Assembly: GCA_030760725.1 (NCBI GenBank)
Contig: JASWHV010000012.1
Coordinates: 19,854,368-19,918,367 of the forward strand
From: Neostapfia colusana
Lineage: Eukaryota; Streptophyta; Magnoliopsida; Poales; Poaceae
Reading direction: 5' to 3'
DNA length: 64,000 nucleotides
The notes beneath the pieces were generated by a model. The model saw only the letters and a list, made by a program, of their open reading frames with translations, did not search any database and was not told the origin of the DNA. Positions 10,896 to 23,700 of this stretch are shown here, piece by piece. The position numbers and the translations under genes were made by a program. Position 1 is the first letter of the stretch, and each line of letters begins with the position of its first letter.

Positions 10896-13220
10896 CTACA
10901 GGTAATCAAATTACGATATGGATCAATTTAATGCAATATGTTGAACTGACATTATAAAGACCTTAACTTTAGCTAGACATTTCTTTTGGCTCTGAAATAT
11001 TTACTGTTGCTTGGCAAGAACCTAACAAGAGACTTGACCAAATTTTATTTGAATCAAAGCTCATTTGAGCCCTGCACAAATAAAGGTCTAAATGGCCATT
11101 ACTAGAGCTTCTAAGGATTTCCAGGGATTTTCATGGATCAAACAATTACTTTATGGAAACTAGAGTTTGAGATGGTTCTAGTGGAGTTGGTTTATGTAAT
11201 TTGAAGAATCCTATAGAAAGTTATGCCCTAATCAAGATTTCAGAAAATTCTGAAAAATGTTTATGTACATTTTTCTATTTTCTTAGGACAGTTTACTTAA
11301 TCACACTGTTAGGTGGACTAAATGAACTCGGATGGAACTGGAAAATGGCATGAGACTCAAGGATATTACAATGAACATCCTAGCCAAATTTGAGAATTTT
11401 CCACAAAGTGGGTCTCCAGGAAAAATTCCCAATAGTTTAAATTTTAGGGAATTAATTCTGGGAAACTAAAGACTTTCAAAGGATGAAACCTGTTTTGCTG
11501 GAAAGTACTCAGAGAGCTTAATATAACAATTTTTGGTTCACTAGATTTGGACACTTCTACACAAAGTTATGAATTTCTAAAGCTTGGGCTGATTCCTGAT
11601 TTATTTTCCTAAAGAAAATTCCTTCCCGCGCCTAAACAGAGACTGACAGCGGGCCCTGCATGTTTAATTTAAACTAGCCCACTGCGCGCGCGCCCTTAGC
11701 CCTATGACTGACGTGTGGGACCGGGGGTCTTCGTCTACCTCGTGACGCCGCAGCCCCGAGCCGCCGGAGCTCCGGCGAGGTCGGCGTTCCCGGCGACCTA
11801 GCTCGCCGGTGATGCTGAAACTTGCCGCCCCCACCTAACTTCGGACACTGAACATGATGGGAACGTCGCTGTCACCGGCTAACCACTGTAGCTCACCAGC
11901 GATGAGTGCTATGCCACTGCACCTCATCGGCACCGTGTTCCCGTCGCTCCGGCCACCCTCTTCGCATGCTAATCGCGTCACCACGTTCAGGGCAGCCTCG
12001 GAAAGCTTGTCATGACCTCGATTTTGACCCAAACTGCCGGCAAACCGGACCTCACCGGTGACTCCCTCTTCCGCCGAACTGTTCCTCAGTGATACTAGGG
12101 TTCCGGTGGGTCTTTCTCGCTGGTTTTTGATCAAGGAGGAGCGCAAGGACCTCTAGGACGTGTGTGGTGTGCAGCTCGAGCGGTGGTTGCCTCTGTGCAA
12201 CGAATTTCACCGTCGACCGATTGCTAACCTTAATACACACCGTGGAGTGAATTGACAATTACTCTCTCTACACCGCATGAAACGGCAAACGGTCTTCTCC
12301 TACAGCTTCAGCACAAGCAGGCGCACCTTTTTTTCTCTGGTGGCGGTGCGTGAAGCAGCCGGGATCAGACGGTCGCCGGTAAGCAGAGGGAGCGGCGAAA
12401 AGTTGCGAGCGGAACACGGAGAACAACTCGGGAGAGGCTCGGTTCAGCTCGGCGAGAACAGCATGAGCTGGGCGTCGTGTGGGACTTTGCAGGGACGAAT
12501 TTACCATGAGGTGGAGGGTTGGGGCTAGCGCCGGCAGTACGTGGCCGAGCTGCGGTCACTTGCGAGGAAATGGCTCGGTTGAGTCGGTTCTGTGAGGTTA
12601 CTGCATCTGACCAGTGGGCCCTCCCCCCTTCTCACATCTTTTCCTTTGTTTTCACTGATAATATCTCAGCTACTCACAATTAAATTGTAGACTTAGCCAC
12701 AAAGTTATGAGATGAATTTGAATTCTTCAAATTGGAGTTGGTTTGGTTAAATTTGATTCACACTTGAATTTGAATTTCAAATTCAGTTTTGAACTAATTT
12801 AAATGTCGCTCCCGACAAGATCAACTCCAATGAGAATGAAAATTGATGAACCAACTCAGAAAATTGTGCGGAGTTTGAATATGAAGTCACCTTTTGAATC
12901 CAAGTGATGAAAGTAACTGAAATTTGAATTTGCATTCAAATTAGCCCTTTTTACAATTGTATACAATAGTGCCTCAAAATGGTTTGGATTTGCATGAAAC
13001 TTGGCATCAGCATTCCTAAGAATGTTTAGGGCCTATGGTGAGCTCAGCCCCTCATGTTTACATGTGGTAAATCCTATTTTTGGATTTGTGAGTTTTTCCT
13101 CTAATCAACATATTGATGGTAGTTACTTGCTCTTAACTTGTGTTCATGAGATCTCCACAAATGAGCTGTGTTGTGGTGATGTGATGAACACTCTAGCGAG
13201 TGAAATCTTGGGCTTTTACA

Positions 13221-13255
13221 TCCCTCCCCCCTTAAAAGAATCTCGTCCCGAGATT
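13221..13255 (-). promoter_or_regulatory. Polypurine tract and adjacent hairpin of B
   Basis: In sense orientation AAGGGGGGAGGGA abuts the 3' LTR (13233-13221) and primes plus-strand DNA. Immediately upstream lies a perfect inverted repeat with arms AATCTCG and CGAGATT around a 3-base loop at 13239-13255. The same arrangement occurs in C and D. Confidence 0.8.
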
Positions 13256-13833
13256 ACAAAAGAAGAGACAAAGATGTAAGGGGAATTACCCGTGATGAGA
13301 CAACATGAAATCCGGTAGTTTGAGCGAAGGAAATTGTCACTCTCTCAAGTCGCTTCCTCAGAGGTGTGGTTGCTCCACAATATCTTGTAGAACCACAGCG
13401 TTCGGTTACGCGTGGTCCGAGCCTTCTCATCAATAATTTCCACCGGATATTCAGCGTAGGTTAAATCCGGTTGCAACTCGCCAATGTCTTCCGTGAGAAC
13501 AGTGGCTGTATACTTTAGACATTTCTGGAGTTGTGAGACATGGAAAATGTCATGAACACCAGCGAGAGATCCCGGTAGTTTCAGTCATTACGCCACTGGT
13601 CCACACTTCTCGGTGACAGCATAGGATCCAATAAATCGGGGAGCGAGTTTCCCCTTCATGCCGAATCGGTGCACGCCTTTCATCGGAGACACACAGATAT
13701 AAACATGTTCTCATTGGGCGGCTTTCAGGATTGCTTGAATTACCCAAACTCGCTCTTCAGCGTTGTTCACTAGATCAATCCCGAATGTGACCCTTTCACC
13801 GGATTCGCACCAATTCAATGGGATGCGGCATTT

Positions 13834-14523
13834 TCAACCATAGAGAGCCTCATAGGGTGCCTTCTTGATACTCGCTTGGTAGCTGTTGTTATACGAGAAT
13901 TCCACCAACGGTAGATGATCATCCCAATTGTTACCGTGGTGGATGCCACACGCTCTCAGCATGTCTTCTAACACTTGATTCACCCTCTCAGTTTGTCCAT
14001 CGGTCTGAGGGTGATATGCAGAGCTTCTAATCAGTTTGGTAACCGAAGAAGCGTACAACTGCTCCCAGAAACGAGCTACGAAAAGTGCACCTCGATCTGA
14101 GATTGTGGTCTTGGGTACCCCGTGCAAGCATAAGATTTTTGCAACGTACAACTCTGCATACTTGCTAGCATGGTAATTTGTATGCACGGGAATGAAGTGA
14201 GCCGACTTGGTTAACTGATCAACGATTACCCAAATGGAATCATACTTATGAAAAGTCATGGGTAATACCACAATGAAATCCATGCTCACATCTTTCCATT
14301 TCCATGCTGGAATTTTCAGGGGTTGCAGCAGCCCTGATTTCCTCATGTGATCCGCCTTCACTCGTCTACACGTATCACATTCGGATACGTATTTTGCAAT
14401 TTTCCGCTTCATCCGTGTCCACCAAAATTTACTCTTCAAATCTTGGTACATTTTGTTGCTGCCCTGATGAATGGAGAACTGAGACAAGTGAGCTTCATCT
14501 AGGATCTTCTTTCTCCGCTCCAT
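13834..14523 (-). pseudogene. B integrase fragment (open 229 codons)
   Basis: The longest open part of B pol. It holds most of the HHCC zinc-binding domain (HLSQFSIH, then CDTC) and the DDE core (SMDFI, SDRGA and TERVNQ), followed by YNNSYQASIK and YEALYG. It opens on an internal ATG only because upstream frame is lost. It lies between the RNase H fragment (14608-15030) and the chromodomain remnant. Confidence 0.8.
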
Positions 14524-14607
14524 ATTCCGGGGTACGACTATGCGGTCATTGAACCATAGCGTCCCCTCTTCATCCTTCCGGAAATATTTGATATCCCCGC
14601 TGTCTTT

Positions 14608-15030
14608 TCATTTCCGGAGATGTGCCACGCCTTTGTCAATTCTCTGAGCTGCAATAATATCCTCCCTAATGTTAGGGATGAGAGCAAAGTTGTAAAGTGA
14701 TCCGTATGGAACCAAGTATAAACTCGGTTCTTCCTCTTCCATCGGTGTAATAGTGAGGTTATGGACATGTGATTTCTGACTCAGCGCATCGGCAACCACA
14801 TTTGCCTTGCCAGGGTGGTAATGAATCTCAATTTCATAGTCTTTGATTAGTTCTAACGACCTCCTTTTTCTCATATTCAGCTCCTTCTGGGTGAAGATGT
14901 ATTTTAAGCTCTTGTGGTCGGTGTAGAGATGCATCAAATTACCAAGAAGATAGTGTCTCCACATTTTCAGCGCCAATACCACAGCAGCGAGTTTAAGATA
15001 CGAGTCGGATAATGCTGCTAGTGGTTTCAA
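14608..15030 (-). pseudogene. B RNase H and connection fragment
   Basis: Shows the Ty3 RNase H signature (LELAAVV-like start, TDHKSLKYIF, IHYHPGKANVVADALS) followed by the linker to integrase. The N-terminal part of RNase H lies upstream in other frames (15030-15225). Confidence 0.75.
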
Positions 15031-15229
15031 AGTTGACGTGAACCATACGCGACCACCCGTCCTTCGTGCATCAATACGCAGCCAAGCCCGATACCGGACG
15101 CATCACAATATACGTCGAAAGGCTTGGTCGTATCCGGTTGAGCTAAGACCGGGGCTGTTGTGAGATGCTTCACCAATGCTTGGAACACTCCTTCACATGC
15201 TTAGTTCCAAACATATTTTGTCCCCTTCT

Positions 15230-16032
15230 TCAATAATATCCCGCTAAACCAAGGAAGCTTCTGACTTCATGGACAGAAGTGAGGGCTTTCCATTTTAGCA
15301 CCTGTTCAATTTTGCTTGGGTCAACCGCAATGCCTTCCGCTGAGATGATATGTCCCAAAAATGGCACTTGGCTGATCCAAAACTCGCATTTGCTGAACTT
15401 GGCATAGAGCTTATGGTCCCACAATCATTGAATGACGATACGCAGGTGTTCGGCGTGTTCTTCTTCCGACTTGGAGTAAACCAAGATATCATCAATGAAC
15501 ACCACCACGAACTTGTCCAACTCCAGCATAAACACTGAGTTCATGAGGTACATGAAATTTGCCGGGACGTTGGTGTGATCAAAAGACATGACGAGATATT
15601 CATATAGTCCATATCTCATCGAGAATGCGTCTTCGGGATATCCTCCGCCTGGATCATTATTTGATGATATCAGGAGCGAAGGTTCATCTTGGAAAACACA
15701 CTTGCACCCACAAGTTGAACGAACAGGATATCAATGCGGGGCAGTAGATATTTGTTATTGATGGTGACGGCGTTGAGCGGTCGGTAATCCACACACAACC
15801 TCAAGGTTTCGTCTTTCTTCTTTACGAACAGCACCGAGCATCCCCATGGCGAGGAACTCAGTCTAATGAAATCCTTGCTCAACAAGTCATTGAGCTGTTC
15901 CCTTAACTCAGCCAGCTCATTTGAAGCCATCCTATATGGTCTCATCGATATTGGTGTTGTCCCGGGTGCAAGTTCAATCTTGAACTCAACATCCTGTTCA
16001 GGTGGCATACCCGGAAGATCATCCGGAAACAC
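15230..16032 (-). pseudogene. B reverse transcriptase fragments
   Basis: Three adjacent pieces: 16032-15670 (VFPDDLPGMPP to YRPLNAV and the LRS motif, where the usual FSKMDLRSGYH has become FSKMNLRS), 15619-15425 (YGLYEYLVMSF to FIDDILVYSKS, ended by TGA where sister copies have an Arg codon) and 15424-15230 (KFSKCEFW, LGHIISAEG, SFLGLAGYY). Motif order is that of Ty3 reverse transcriptase. It is inactivated by stops and a short indel near 15660. Confidence 0.8.
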
Positions 16033-17579
16033 ATCCGGGTATTCTTGAACTACGGGGATGTCCTCTAACTTGGGAGCTTCAGTGTGATAGGCGGCTGAAA
16101 CTTCCAGGACAGGGCTGTCTAATACGAGTCAATGTGGACGGTGGAGTGGAGAGTTGAGGTGAACCGTCCGTGATAAAGTTTCTAGGACAGCGCCATGGTA
16201 ACTTAGCCATGACATTCCTAAGATTGCATCATTCTTCTGCCCCTCAAGAATAATCATAGTAGTAGGATATATTCTCCCACCCAAGCAAAGTGGTTCTTTT
16301 CGAATCATCACATTTGCTGAAATCTTCCCTCCCGGTGTGCAAATCATACTCAGTTGAAAAGACTTGTAGTTGATGCTTAACCGAATATGATGCACTTAAG
16401 AAGTTGTGGGTTGCACCAGAATCAAATAAAATGATGATTGCACGATTGTTGAGAGTGAACGTACCCGCCAGCATGTTCTCTCCTTCCGGGGCGTCGTCAT
16501 TGTCGAGGTAATGAATGCCCCGGGGTCGCTGACCTCCCTTCTTATCCAGTGGTCGGCCTCGAGCACCTCCCTGATATTGGGCTTGCCTGCTGCTTTGCTG
16601 CCCCTATGGGCAGTCCTTCGAGAAATGACCGGGCTGGCCACACGTATAGAATGTGTGCGAGGCGGTCCTCCGCTGACCGGTGGACGGAATCCTGGGGCAC
16701 ATTGTGGTGGTGGAAACGCCCGGGGTACCATCTGCTGATGTTGCTGCTGTTGCAGTCACGGTGGTGGCATCGGCGGTCGGAATGGTGATGGTCGATAAGA
16801 ACGACCCCCAAACTGCTGAGGTTGTGCCGGTGGATGCCACTGCTGACCGGATGGTGTCCGATACACCATTCGGTAGTTTTGAGGAGCTCCACCCCCGCTG
16901 CTCGGTGGAGCGCTGTGTTTCCTTTGCTCAGCGGCAAATTCCACTGAGCATCTTCTTGAAGAATCGCGGCATTGACGAGATCATTGAAGGTGCCGTGATT
17001 GCATTGCGTGAGGTGAGTCTTCATCTCGGGATTTAAACCCTGATAGAACTGCTCGCGCTTCCTCTCCTTTGTGGAGATGTAGTCTGACGCATACTGCGCC
17101 AGATGGTTGAAGACACGGGTATAGTCATGGTCACTCCTCCAGCCTTGCTTCAGTTCCAAGAACTCTTGGAACTTCCTCTTCATCATCCCGGGAGGTATGT
17201 GATAGGCGCGGAACGCCTACTGGAATTCTTGCCATTCTACGGCGTGGCCAGCAGGTAGTGAGGCAAGATAATTTGTCCACCACTCACCAGCGGCATTGTG
17301 AAGATTATGCGCCATGAAGAGTCTTCTGCCGCTTTATACATTGGAGCAGACCGAACATGGACTCGATCGTCCGCCGCCAGTTGTCGGCCTCTAGTGGTTC
17401 CACCGCTTCGGTGAACACAGGAGGATGCGTACTCATGAAATATGAGTACGTAGTGATGTGGGGCTCACGAGGCCCCATTTCTTGACGCGTCCCCACCTGG
17501 GACGTATTGTAACACCCTCAAAATTCATTCCTATGCATTGCACACATTTTTCATGTAGAGAAGCATTATAAAAGAGGTA

Positions 17580-17830
17580 GAAATCGAGAAATAACTATAG
17601 AAATGGAGAAAGAACTATAGAAATGGAGAAAAGAATCATAGAAATGGATAAAGAACTATAGAAATGGAGAAAGAACCATAGAAATGGAGAAAGAACCATA
17701 GAAATGGAGGAAGAAACCATAAAAATGGAGAAGAGCATATAGAAATGGAGAAATGGGACATAGAAATGGAGAGGGGAATGTACAAATGGAGAGGGGAATG
17801 TAGAAGTGGAGTAAGTGACATATAAATGTT
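17580..17830 (+). repeat. Short tandem repeats (~18-20 bp, ATAGAAATGGAGAAAGAAC) in the U3 of S2
   Basis: About a dozen imperfect copies of ATAGAAATGGAGAAAGAAC or shorter versions. A C-rich stretch (17875-17960, TTCCCC repeats) follows. The minus-strand Phe/Leu/Ser-rich ORFs over this array are artefacts of the repeat. Confidence 0.85.
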
Positions 17831-18668
17831 GAGGAATGGGAAAAAGATAGCTGAAATGAGCCAATTTCAATTTCCCCAAATTTTCCCCCAAATTCACCAA
17901 TTCCCCAAAAAAGGGGAATTTTCCCCACATTTGGGGAAATTCCCCCACATTGCTGCCGCACCCAATTATTTGGGGAAAAGTTTGTTAGGATTTTGCTCCA
18001 ATAGGATTAGGATTCTCCCCCCTCCCCCTTATAAATGGAACCCAAACCCCCCTGGCCGCAGCCCCCCTCCCCCTCCCCCCCAAGTTGGTGACTTGGTGGC
18101 CCTAGCCCCAACTTGCCGAGTTGCCCCCCCCCCCTCGCCGGAGTTCAGCCACCAGTGAACCCCAGCGGCGAGCCCCGACGACGAGCCCCGCCGCCCCCAT
18201 CACGCCTTGCCGTCGCCGGAAAAGAGCCGACGATCTGTCCTGCCCTAATCTTCCATAGAAAAATTCCCCGCTGCTGACATTGATAGGAGAAAGGCCCTGC
18301 CACCAAAGGGATGTGAGGTAGGTCTTCGTTACCCATCTTACGTCGTTGCTGTTTCTTCGCATCCGTTTTCTTCGCCCCCATCGAACAGAAACTTTGTCGT
18401 GTGGATAGATCACATGTTGATCGGTTTTTGATGGTGGAATTGATCTAGGTCTTGAGTCAAGATCATCACCACGTCCACACTCCATCTCAGCACTCTTGTT
18501 CATCATAAAACCCCACGAAAGGCCGTTAAAACATGCAAAAACACGTACAAACTGGATTAATAAAACAGCACCATAGGATTTGCATTCATCCACCCCATTG
18601 CATCTTGAGTAAAGTTTGTGCATGATGTTTGATTGCTGTAAATTTTGTATGTGCGTGATCGTGAGTAG

Positions 18669-18752
18669 AAGAACAAGCTCAAGAAGCCATCTACGAGGAA
18701 CTACAGCACCAAGACTTCGAGACACTAGAACAGAAAGAACCACAGGAGCAAG
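18669..18752 (+). other. Candidate internal exon in S2 LTR (84 nt, GC donor), open
   Basis: Acceptor CGTGAGTAG and donor GCAAG/GCAAGTGCC. In the phase shared with D and E (2 nt + 27 codons + 1 nt) it is open and reads as a Glu/Gln-rich acidic peptide ending KEPQEQ. S1 has the same exon with one stop. The exon length is a fixed multiple relative to B, D and E (84 against 81 nt). Confidence 0.5.
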
Positions 18753-19945
18753 GCAAGTGCCCCTTGACCATATTGATCCCATATTTTGAAACTGTTTTGT
18801 TTGCGAAAACTCATATGCTTGAGTCAACTTGATGGGACACCCTTTTATAGTAGTTTACTAGTATTGTTAACCATCCTTGTCACCGGGAAAGTTGATGAGT
18901 CGGGTATGGTCGTTTTTCCTTTTTTGCTTCGCTTAATGTACGGAATACGGGAAGCAGAATGAAAACATGGTTAGCTACTGCACTCATATGAATAATGATA
19001 ATGAGAACTTGATGATGATAATGAGCATGGAATTGGGGGAGATCTAGGCAAGCTTGGTTTGTGGATGTTGCTGAATGAGATGGTGGTTTACTTGCCATAG
19101 ATCTAAGGACCGGTTCATGCCAGCACATGCCAGGAAAACAGTGCCACCACAAGGCCAAATATGGGTGCAGCTTAGCTGACTAATTAGGTGTGTTGCTAGC
19201 TTGTTATGGACCGTGGATGGCGCGGGGAATGGGAGTCGAGAGGGACTGCCCTGGGAACTGCATGGCACAAGAGGGGGCCCGTGGGTGGGAGAATGGTGAT
19301 TCGAGCCTGCCGGTGAAACCTCAGTGAGTCCATACATCTAGTAGCCCCTTTGTAAAGGCTATTTTGTGATATCTTGGCCATACACCGACGGTTGTGTACT
19401 GGTATAATGGAGGTTTTGCAGTCGCCGACGGGTGACGAAATCACAAACTTGTGGGTAAAGTGGTGCCACCTTTGCAGAGTGTAAAACTATCATGATAGCC
19501 ATGCTTCCGGTCACAAGCACCTGGCGACTCACATGATTAGAGGGAAAACATGGGATGGATGTTCAGTATGGTTATGGTATGGTCATTGGGATTGGTTTTG
19601 GGACTGTTTTGAGTCATGACATTGAGTTTGGTTTTGGTTATATGAATATGAGATGGTTATAAATATTTATGAGCATAAGATGAACTTGAAAAGATTAATG
19701 GTTGGTTGAGATTTGATAAATGGTGAATCATGATGGAGAAATTGATGCTGAATTACTTGGTCATGTTGGGATAAATATCACTTAGAAATAGTTGCTGTTT
19801 TTATCATGTTTGTGAAATAAAATTTGCTTGCTGCAATGAGCCTTTTTATTCCTACCTTATTGTAAGCTACGTGTCATACTTTTCCCGCACTTGCTGAGTA
19901 CGACATATACTCACCCTTGCATTATCACATAAACATCAGCAACAG

Positions 19946-19980
19946 AAGAAGAGTACTTCGAGGACCATGTGGAGTACTAG
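19946..19980 (+). other. Candidate terminal exon in S2 LTR
   Basis: The acceptor CATCAGCAACAG ends at 19945. It codes EEYFEDHVEY then TAG after two leading bases. It parallels 3201-3235 in S1. Confidence 0.45.
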
Positions 19981-20767
19981 GCGCGCGAACTACCGTCAAC
20001 ATGCCTGTGGAGTTGAAGATGGAGCCTGCTGCTATTTAGTTATTTCCGCTGTCATTTAGAGACTTCCGCTGCAAGAATAAGATAGACAATCATGAGTGAG
20101 ACGATTAATCGATGTAGTGAAGTACTTAAACACTATTTGTTCGTGGTTATATTCTGAATTCAGTTTGTGGATTACATGTGTATGTGTGATGAACATCCTG
20201 GGCACACATATGCATTAGCTTGGTTCTGTTTTCGGAACCGGGTGTCACACGTATTCTGTACAATCGTACAGAACAGGTCAGTCTGCTCCTCACGAGAGCC
20301 AATGAGCGCCGAGATCACATCCGCTAGCATAAGCGGAGGCGGCGGCGGTGGTTGTTGCTGCGGTGTGTTGTCGTAGGCAGGTGGCTGGGAGTCATCACCC
20401 CCTTGTTGACTCGAGCCCCCGACCTCGTGCATGGCCCTGGTACGAACCATCTGCAACCATGACGACAATCCAATCAGTCCCACAGCATAGTCCATGCAGT
20501 CCATAAAATAGTAGTAAAATATAATGACCGTGAAAATGTGATACATCTCGTATATGGATAATGTAATAACTTTTGCACAAGCTACACCATTACCATAACA
20601 AACACATAATAGTGAAATCCAAATTGATGGACTTCCTCTTTGGAAGTTCATCTCAAATAGATTTGGTCACTATGAGATCTTATTATCGCTTTGTCATCAC
20701 GTATACTACCCTTTTATCTCCAATATGACAAAGATGGTCTCTAGTAAAAGGAACTTAAGTACATAAT

Positions 20768-23700
20768 TGAGACGAGCCCAGCTCTGATACCAGCTGAGAC
20801 GTGCCCAGCTCTGATACCAGCTGAGACGGGCCGGGTACCGACTGAGACAGGGCTCAGCTCATGATACCACTTGTCACAGCTATGATACTACGCTGAGACG
20901 GCCCGACGCCACCCGATTAGTCCCAGGGACGATGCACTTGCCCAGGAATCGCATTGGGTGGTGCCGTGTTGTGCGGCACCCAACAGCACACATACAAGGA
21001 ACAATGTATTACATAAAACAATAGTGGAAGCTTACAAATTTTTCTTTGTAAATAATTTACATCAAATAGCTACAACGGAAGTCTATAACAACTCACGTCG
21101 AATAACTAAGAGCACTCGAAATGAAGTCCAGCCCGCGGACTCCTCTCGCTAGCAACACGAAGACAACAGCAGCGGCTGGGTTCTCCATGTGTTACATGAC
21201 TCGGAAGTCTCCGAGTCTCACCGGACAACCTTCTTCTTAGAATTGATGTTAACCGGCAAAACCACTTATATAGCAAGCGTGAGCACATAGGCTCAGCAAG
21301 ACTGATCCGTCTCTCCTAAACAAGAAACTCTACATGCACGGCGGTTCACAATTAGGATAGCTAGATTTGCGTAAAGGACTCGCCTAAAGTTGATCCTTAA
21401 CTTTCAGGTTTTAAGCCTCATTGTACAGACCATGAACTGAACAGCATCGCAACTCCACAATCAAACAAGAAACGCTTTGTTGCGATGCTCCTTGCACAAG
21501 GCGAAAGTAAAGTTTAATGAGCCTATCTCTAATTCAATCATGGTTGCAAAACAAGTTACATCACAGTATTATCAAATTCAAAGATAACCAGTTCCAGTTG
21601 TTACTACGTCAAGACGCAGTGGGCAAGTATGCTCATATAACCGCGAGCGACGGTGATTCGAATCAGTACACACCTGGACTACACGACACGTACACCCATA
21701 CTCCGAGTTGCCGGCAGCAACCTCGACTGACGTTGTACGCGACCACCTTTCCCAAGATCTTCCACATTGGACGCAGTCCAACTGCCCTGAGTACGCAAGC
21801 TCCCTCAAGGTACATACCCACAGTGGTATGTTCTTAAGCGAGTTACCTCCTGCTACCCTGACGCCGAAAACCTAAGGCAGTTGGAAAAGTTGCACTAAGG
21901 ATCTCCCAAGGTACATCGGTTTCCTGGGTCCCATATAGCCAGTATGTGCCCGGTACACAACTCAAACTTGTCCAACAGGGCCAAGCATGGACGGGCCTTA
22001 ACCGACACAGGCAGGGCTATGCACGCACGGTCCGCAACCTTCTGCATCTAAACCTCCCTGCCCAGTCTCCATTTCTTATGTGTGAACATTCCTCATCTTT
22101 TCTATTTTGGACCCGCTCCGAGTAAACCAGCCCTAAACTCGCGAGTAGATTCCAACTACTCGGCTTCTACCGGACCTTTCCTACAAACATTAGCGTAGCC
22201 ATATTCACTCACGGAGGTGCTATTCTACACTTTCTCTCTTAGGTAGTTCTGGTCATGCAAGTGGGGTTTTCAATATCAACTACACTTAACGCAATCATGA
22301 TGCAAAGCTATGATCTTTAGAAATGGAATATGTTTTGTAAAACTGTTCAGATGCAAACTGGGGCTTGCCTGTTTTGCAGGTGACTAAGATTACAATCAGT
22401 TAGTGACGATCACTTGGAGCTTGATCACTTGCTTTCATTCCTCCTTGATCTCCCCTTTAAGTCCTTCTCACGTTCTTCACGTAGATGCTACACGATATGA
22501 TCATGCATATGTATTTAATTGAAAAAGCTTTTGCTAATAAGATCTAATGACAGTTTTAAAACTGGAACTCTATTTAAGAATTTAAAATGACACTGGTGCT
22601 AGTGATTTGGGTTGGGTTTAAACACTACGATCAAATGTTGAGTGCTTCTCCCACTTAAGTGTTGATCCCCTTAAGAGGTTACACATAAAAGTTGTGGTAC
22701 AGAGCTCCAATGGAGCTGAAAATTTTCATGTTAGTTCCTTATCACAATAAAGTTATCTGGACCAAAAATTAGCACTTTTCATTGCGTGGTTTATTCAGAT
22801 CAATTTTCTAAGCAATTAAGCAAAGAAGATCTAATTCTGAGGTAACATCTATGTTCATGTCAAACTCAGTGAACCACACTTTAAATAATAGTTCATAGAG
22901 CTTGCATGAATTTTTCTATGATTTTTGGAACTAAGAATTGCCCAGAACTGAATTTACATGTTTTGGAAATTCTCTGAAAATGTTTCTGTATTCAATTGAA
23001 CACAGCAACTTACAATCTGAATTACCCTGATCAAATCAACTCCAACTGAGCTGAAACTTCTACAGGAGTCTAATAACACCCTAAAAGCTATTCTGGCAAA
23101 ATTTGAGGATTTTTGGATAAACCAAACTCCCCCAAAAATTCTTTTGCTGAAAAGCTTTAAAGAATTTTCCAGAATTAAATAAAGGCTTTCATACAAATTG
23201 GGTTGCATTTTTGGATAGAGTTTTTCAATCTGAATCAAACCCAATTTGAATCACTAAATTTGGTGGTTCCTACCAAAAGTTATGCTCTTCTAAAGTTTGG
23301 GGGAAAATCTGGGATTTGAATAAATCCGGGAAAAGTTTATATCTGATTGTGGGTCCAGGGGACACGTGTCTGTTGCCGGGAGAGCGCCACACAGGGTCAC
23401 AGGATTGTTTCCTGCGCTGTCACAGACGATCCGGCGCCACAGAGTATCCAGCTCCTGTTTCTGTGCCACTGACGCATGGGGCCGGCAGCCTTCTTCAACC
23501 TCCAGCCGCCGGCGCGCCCGCGCCGCCGGGGCTCGCCGGAGTTACCTCGAATTCGGTCATCCAGCAGGCCCTAATTTGTTGCGAGGAACACGTTGACGTG
23601 ATTCCCACAGACCGGCGACTTCTCTAAACCACCCCGCACCGGTGCAGCGGCTCGGATGAAATCCGGCGACGTTACCCCGACGCCCTAGGCATCCCAAGCT

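Larger units (their letters stand above)
9467..13220 (-). repeat. 3' LTR of element B (3754 bp)
   Basis: In sense orientation it starts TGTAAAAGCCC (13220) right after the polypurine tract and ends GGGAATCACA (9467). It pairs with 52217-55852. It contains the LTR exon module in minus orientation: exon at 10895-10815 (81 nt, GC donor CAAG/GCAAGC) and terminal exon at 9827-9724 ending in TGA. The remainder is AT-rich non-coding sequence. Confidence 0.85.
17508..20249 (+). mobile_element. Solo LTR S2 (same family as S1), 2742 bp
   Basis: Starts TGTAACACCC, ends CCGGGTGTCACA, flanked by CGTAT at 17503-17507 and 20250-20254. Removing it rejoins B gag in frame. TATAAAT at 18030-18036 and a GT donor at 18318 mark the promoter and first exon end. 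Candidate exons are at 18669-18752 and 19946-19980. U3 carries short A-rich tandem repeats instead of the G-box array of S1. Confidence 0.92.
13300..20450 (-). pseudogene. gag-pol pseudogene of element B (interrupted by S2)
   Basis: Reading from 20450 downward: ATG (20448-20450), MVRTRAM, then a Gln/Pro-rich N-terminus. S2 is inserted (17508-20249), and gag resumes at 17507. The zinc knuckle near 16610-16650 has lost its first Cys (FYTCGQPGHFSKDC). Protease FDSGATHNF is intact near 16421. Reverse transcriptase has FIDD at 15488-15493, but a TGA at 15425-15427 and other frame breaks. RNase H is at 15030-14608. Integrase has all three acidic residues at 14523-13834. A chromodomain-like tail (IIDEK, WFYKILWSNH) ends at a TGA in its last turn near 13342. 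Order and tail identify a Tekay/Del chromovirus. Several stops and shifts make it non-functional. Confidence 0.85.

Noticed and set aside
17595..17961. Phe/Leu/Ser-rich minus-strand ORFs that look like membrane proteins
   Set aside because: Direct translation of the short A-rich tandem repeat in S2.
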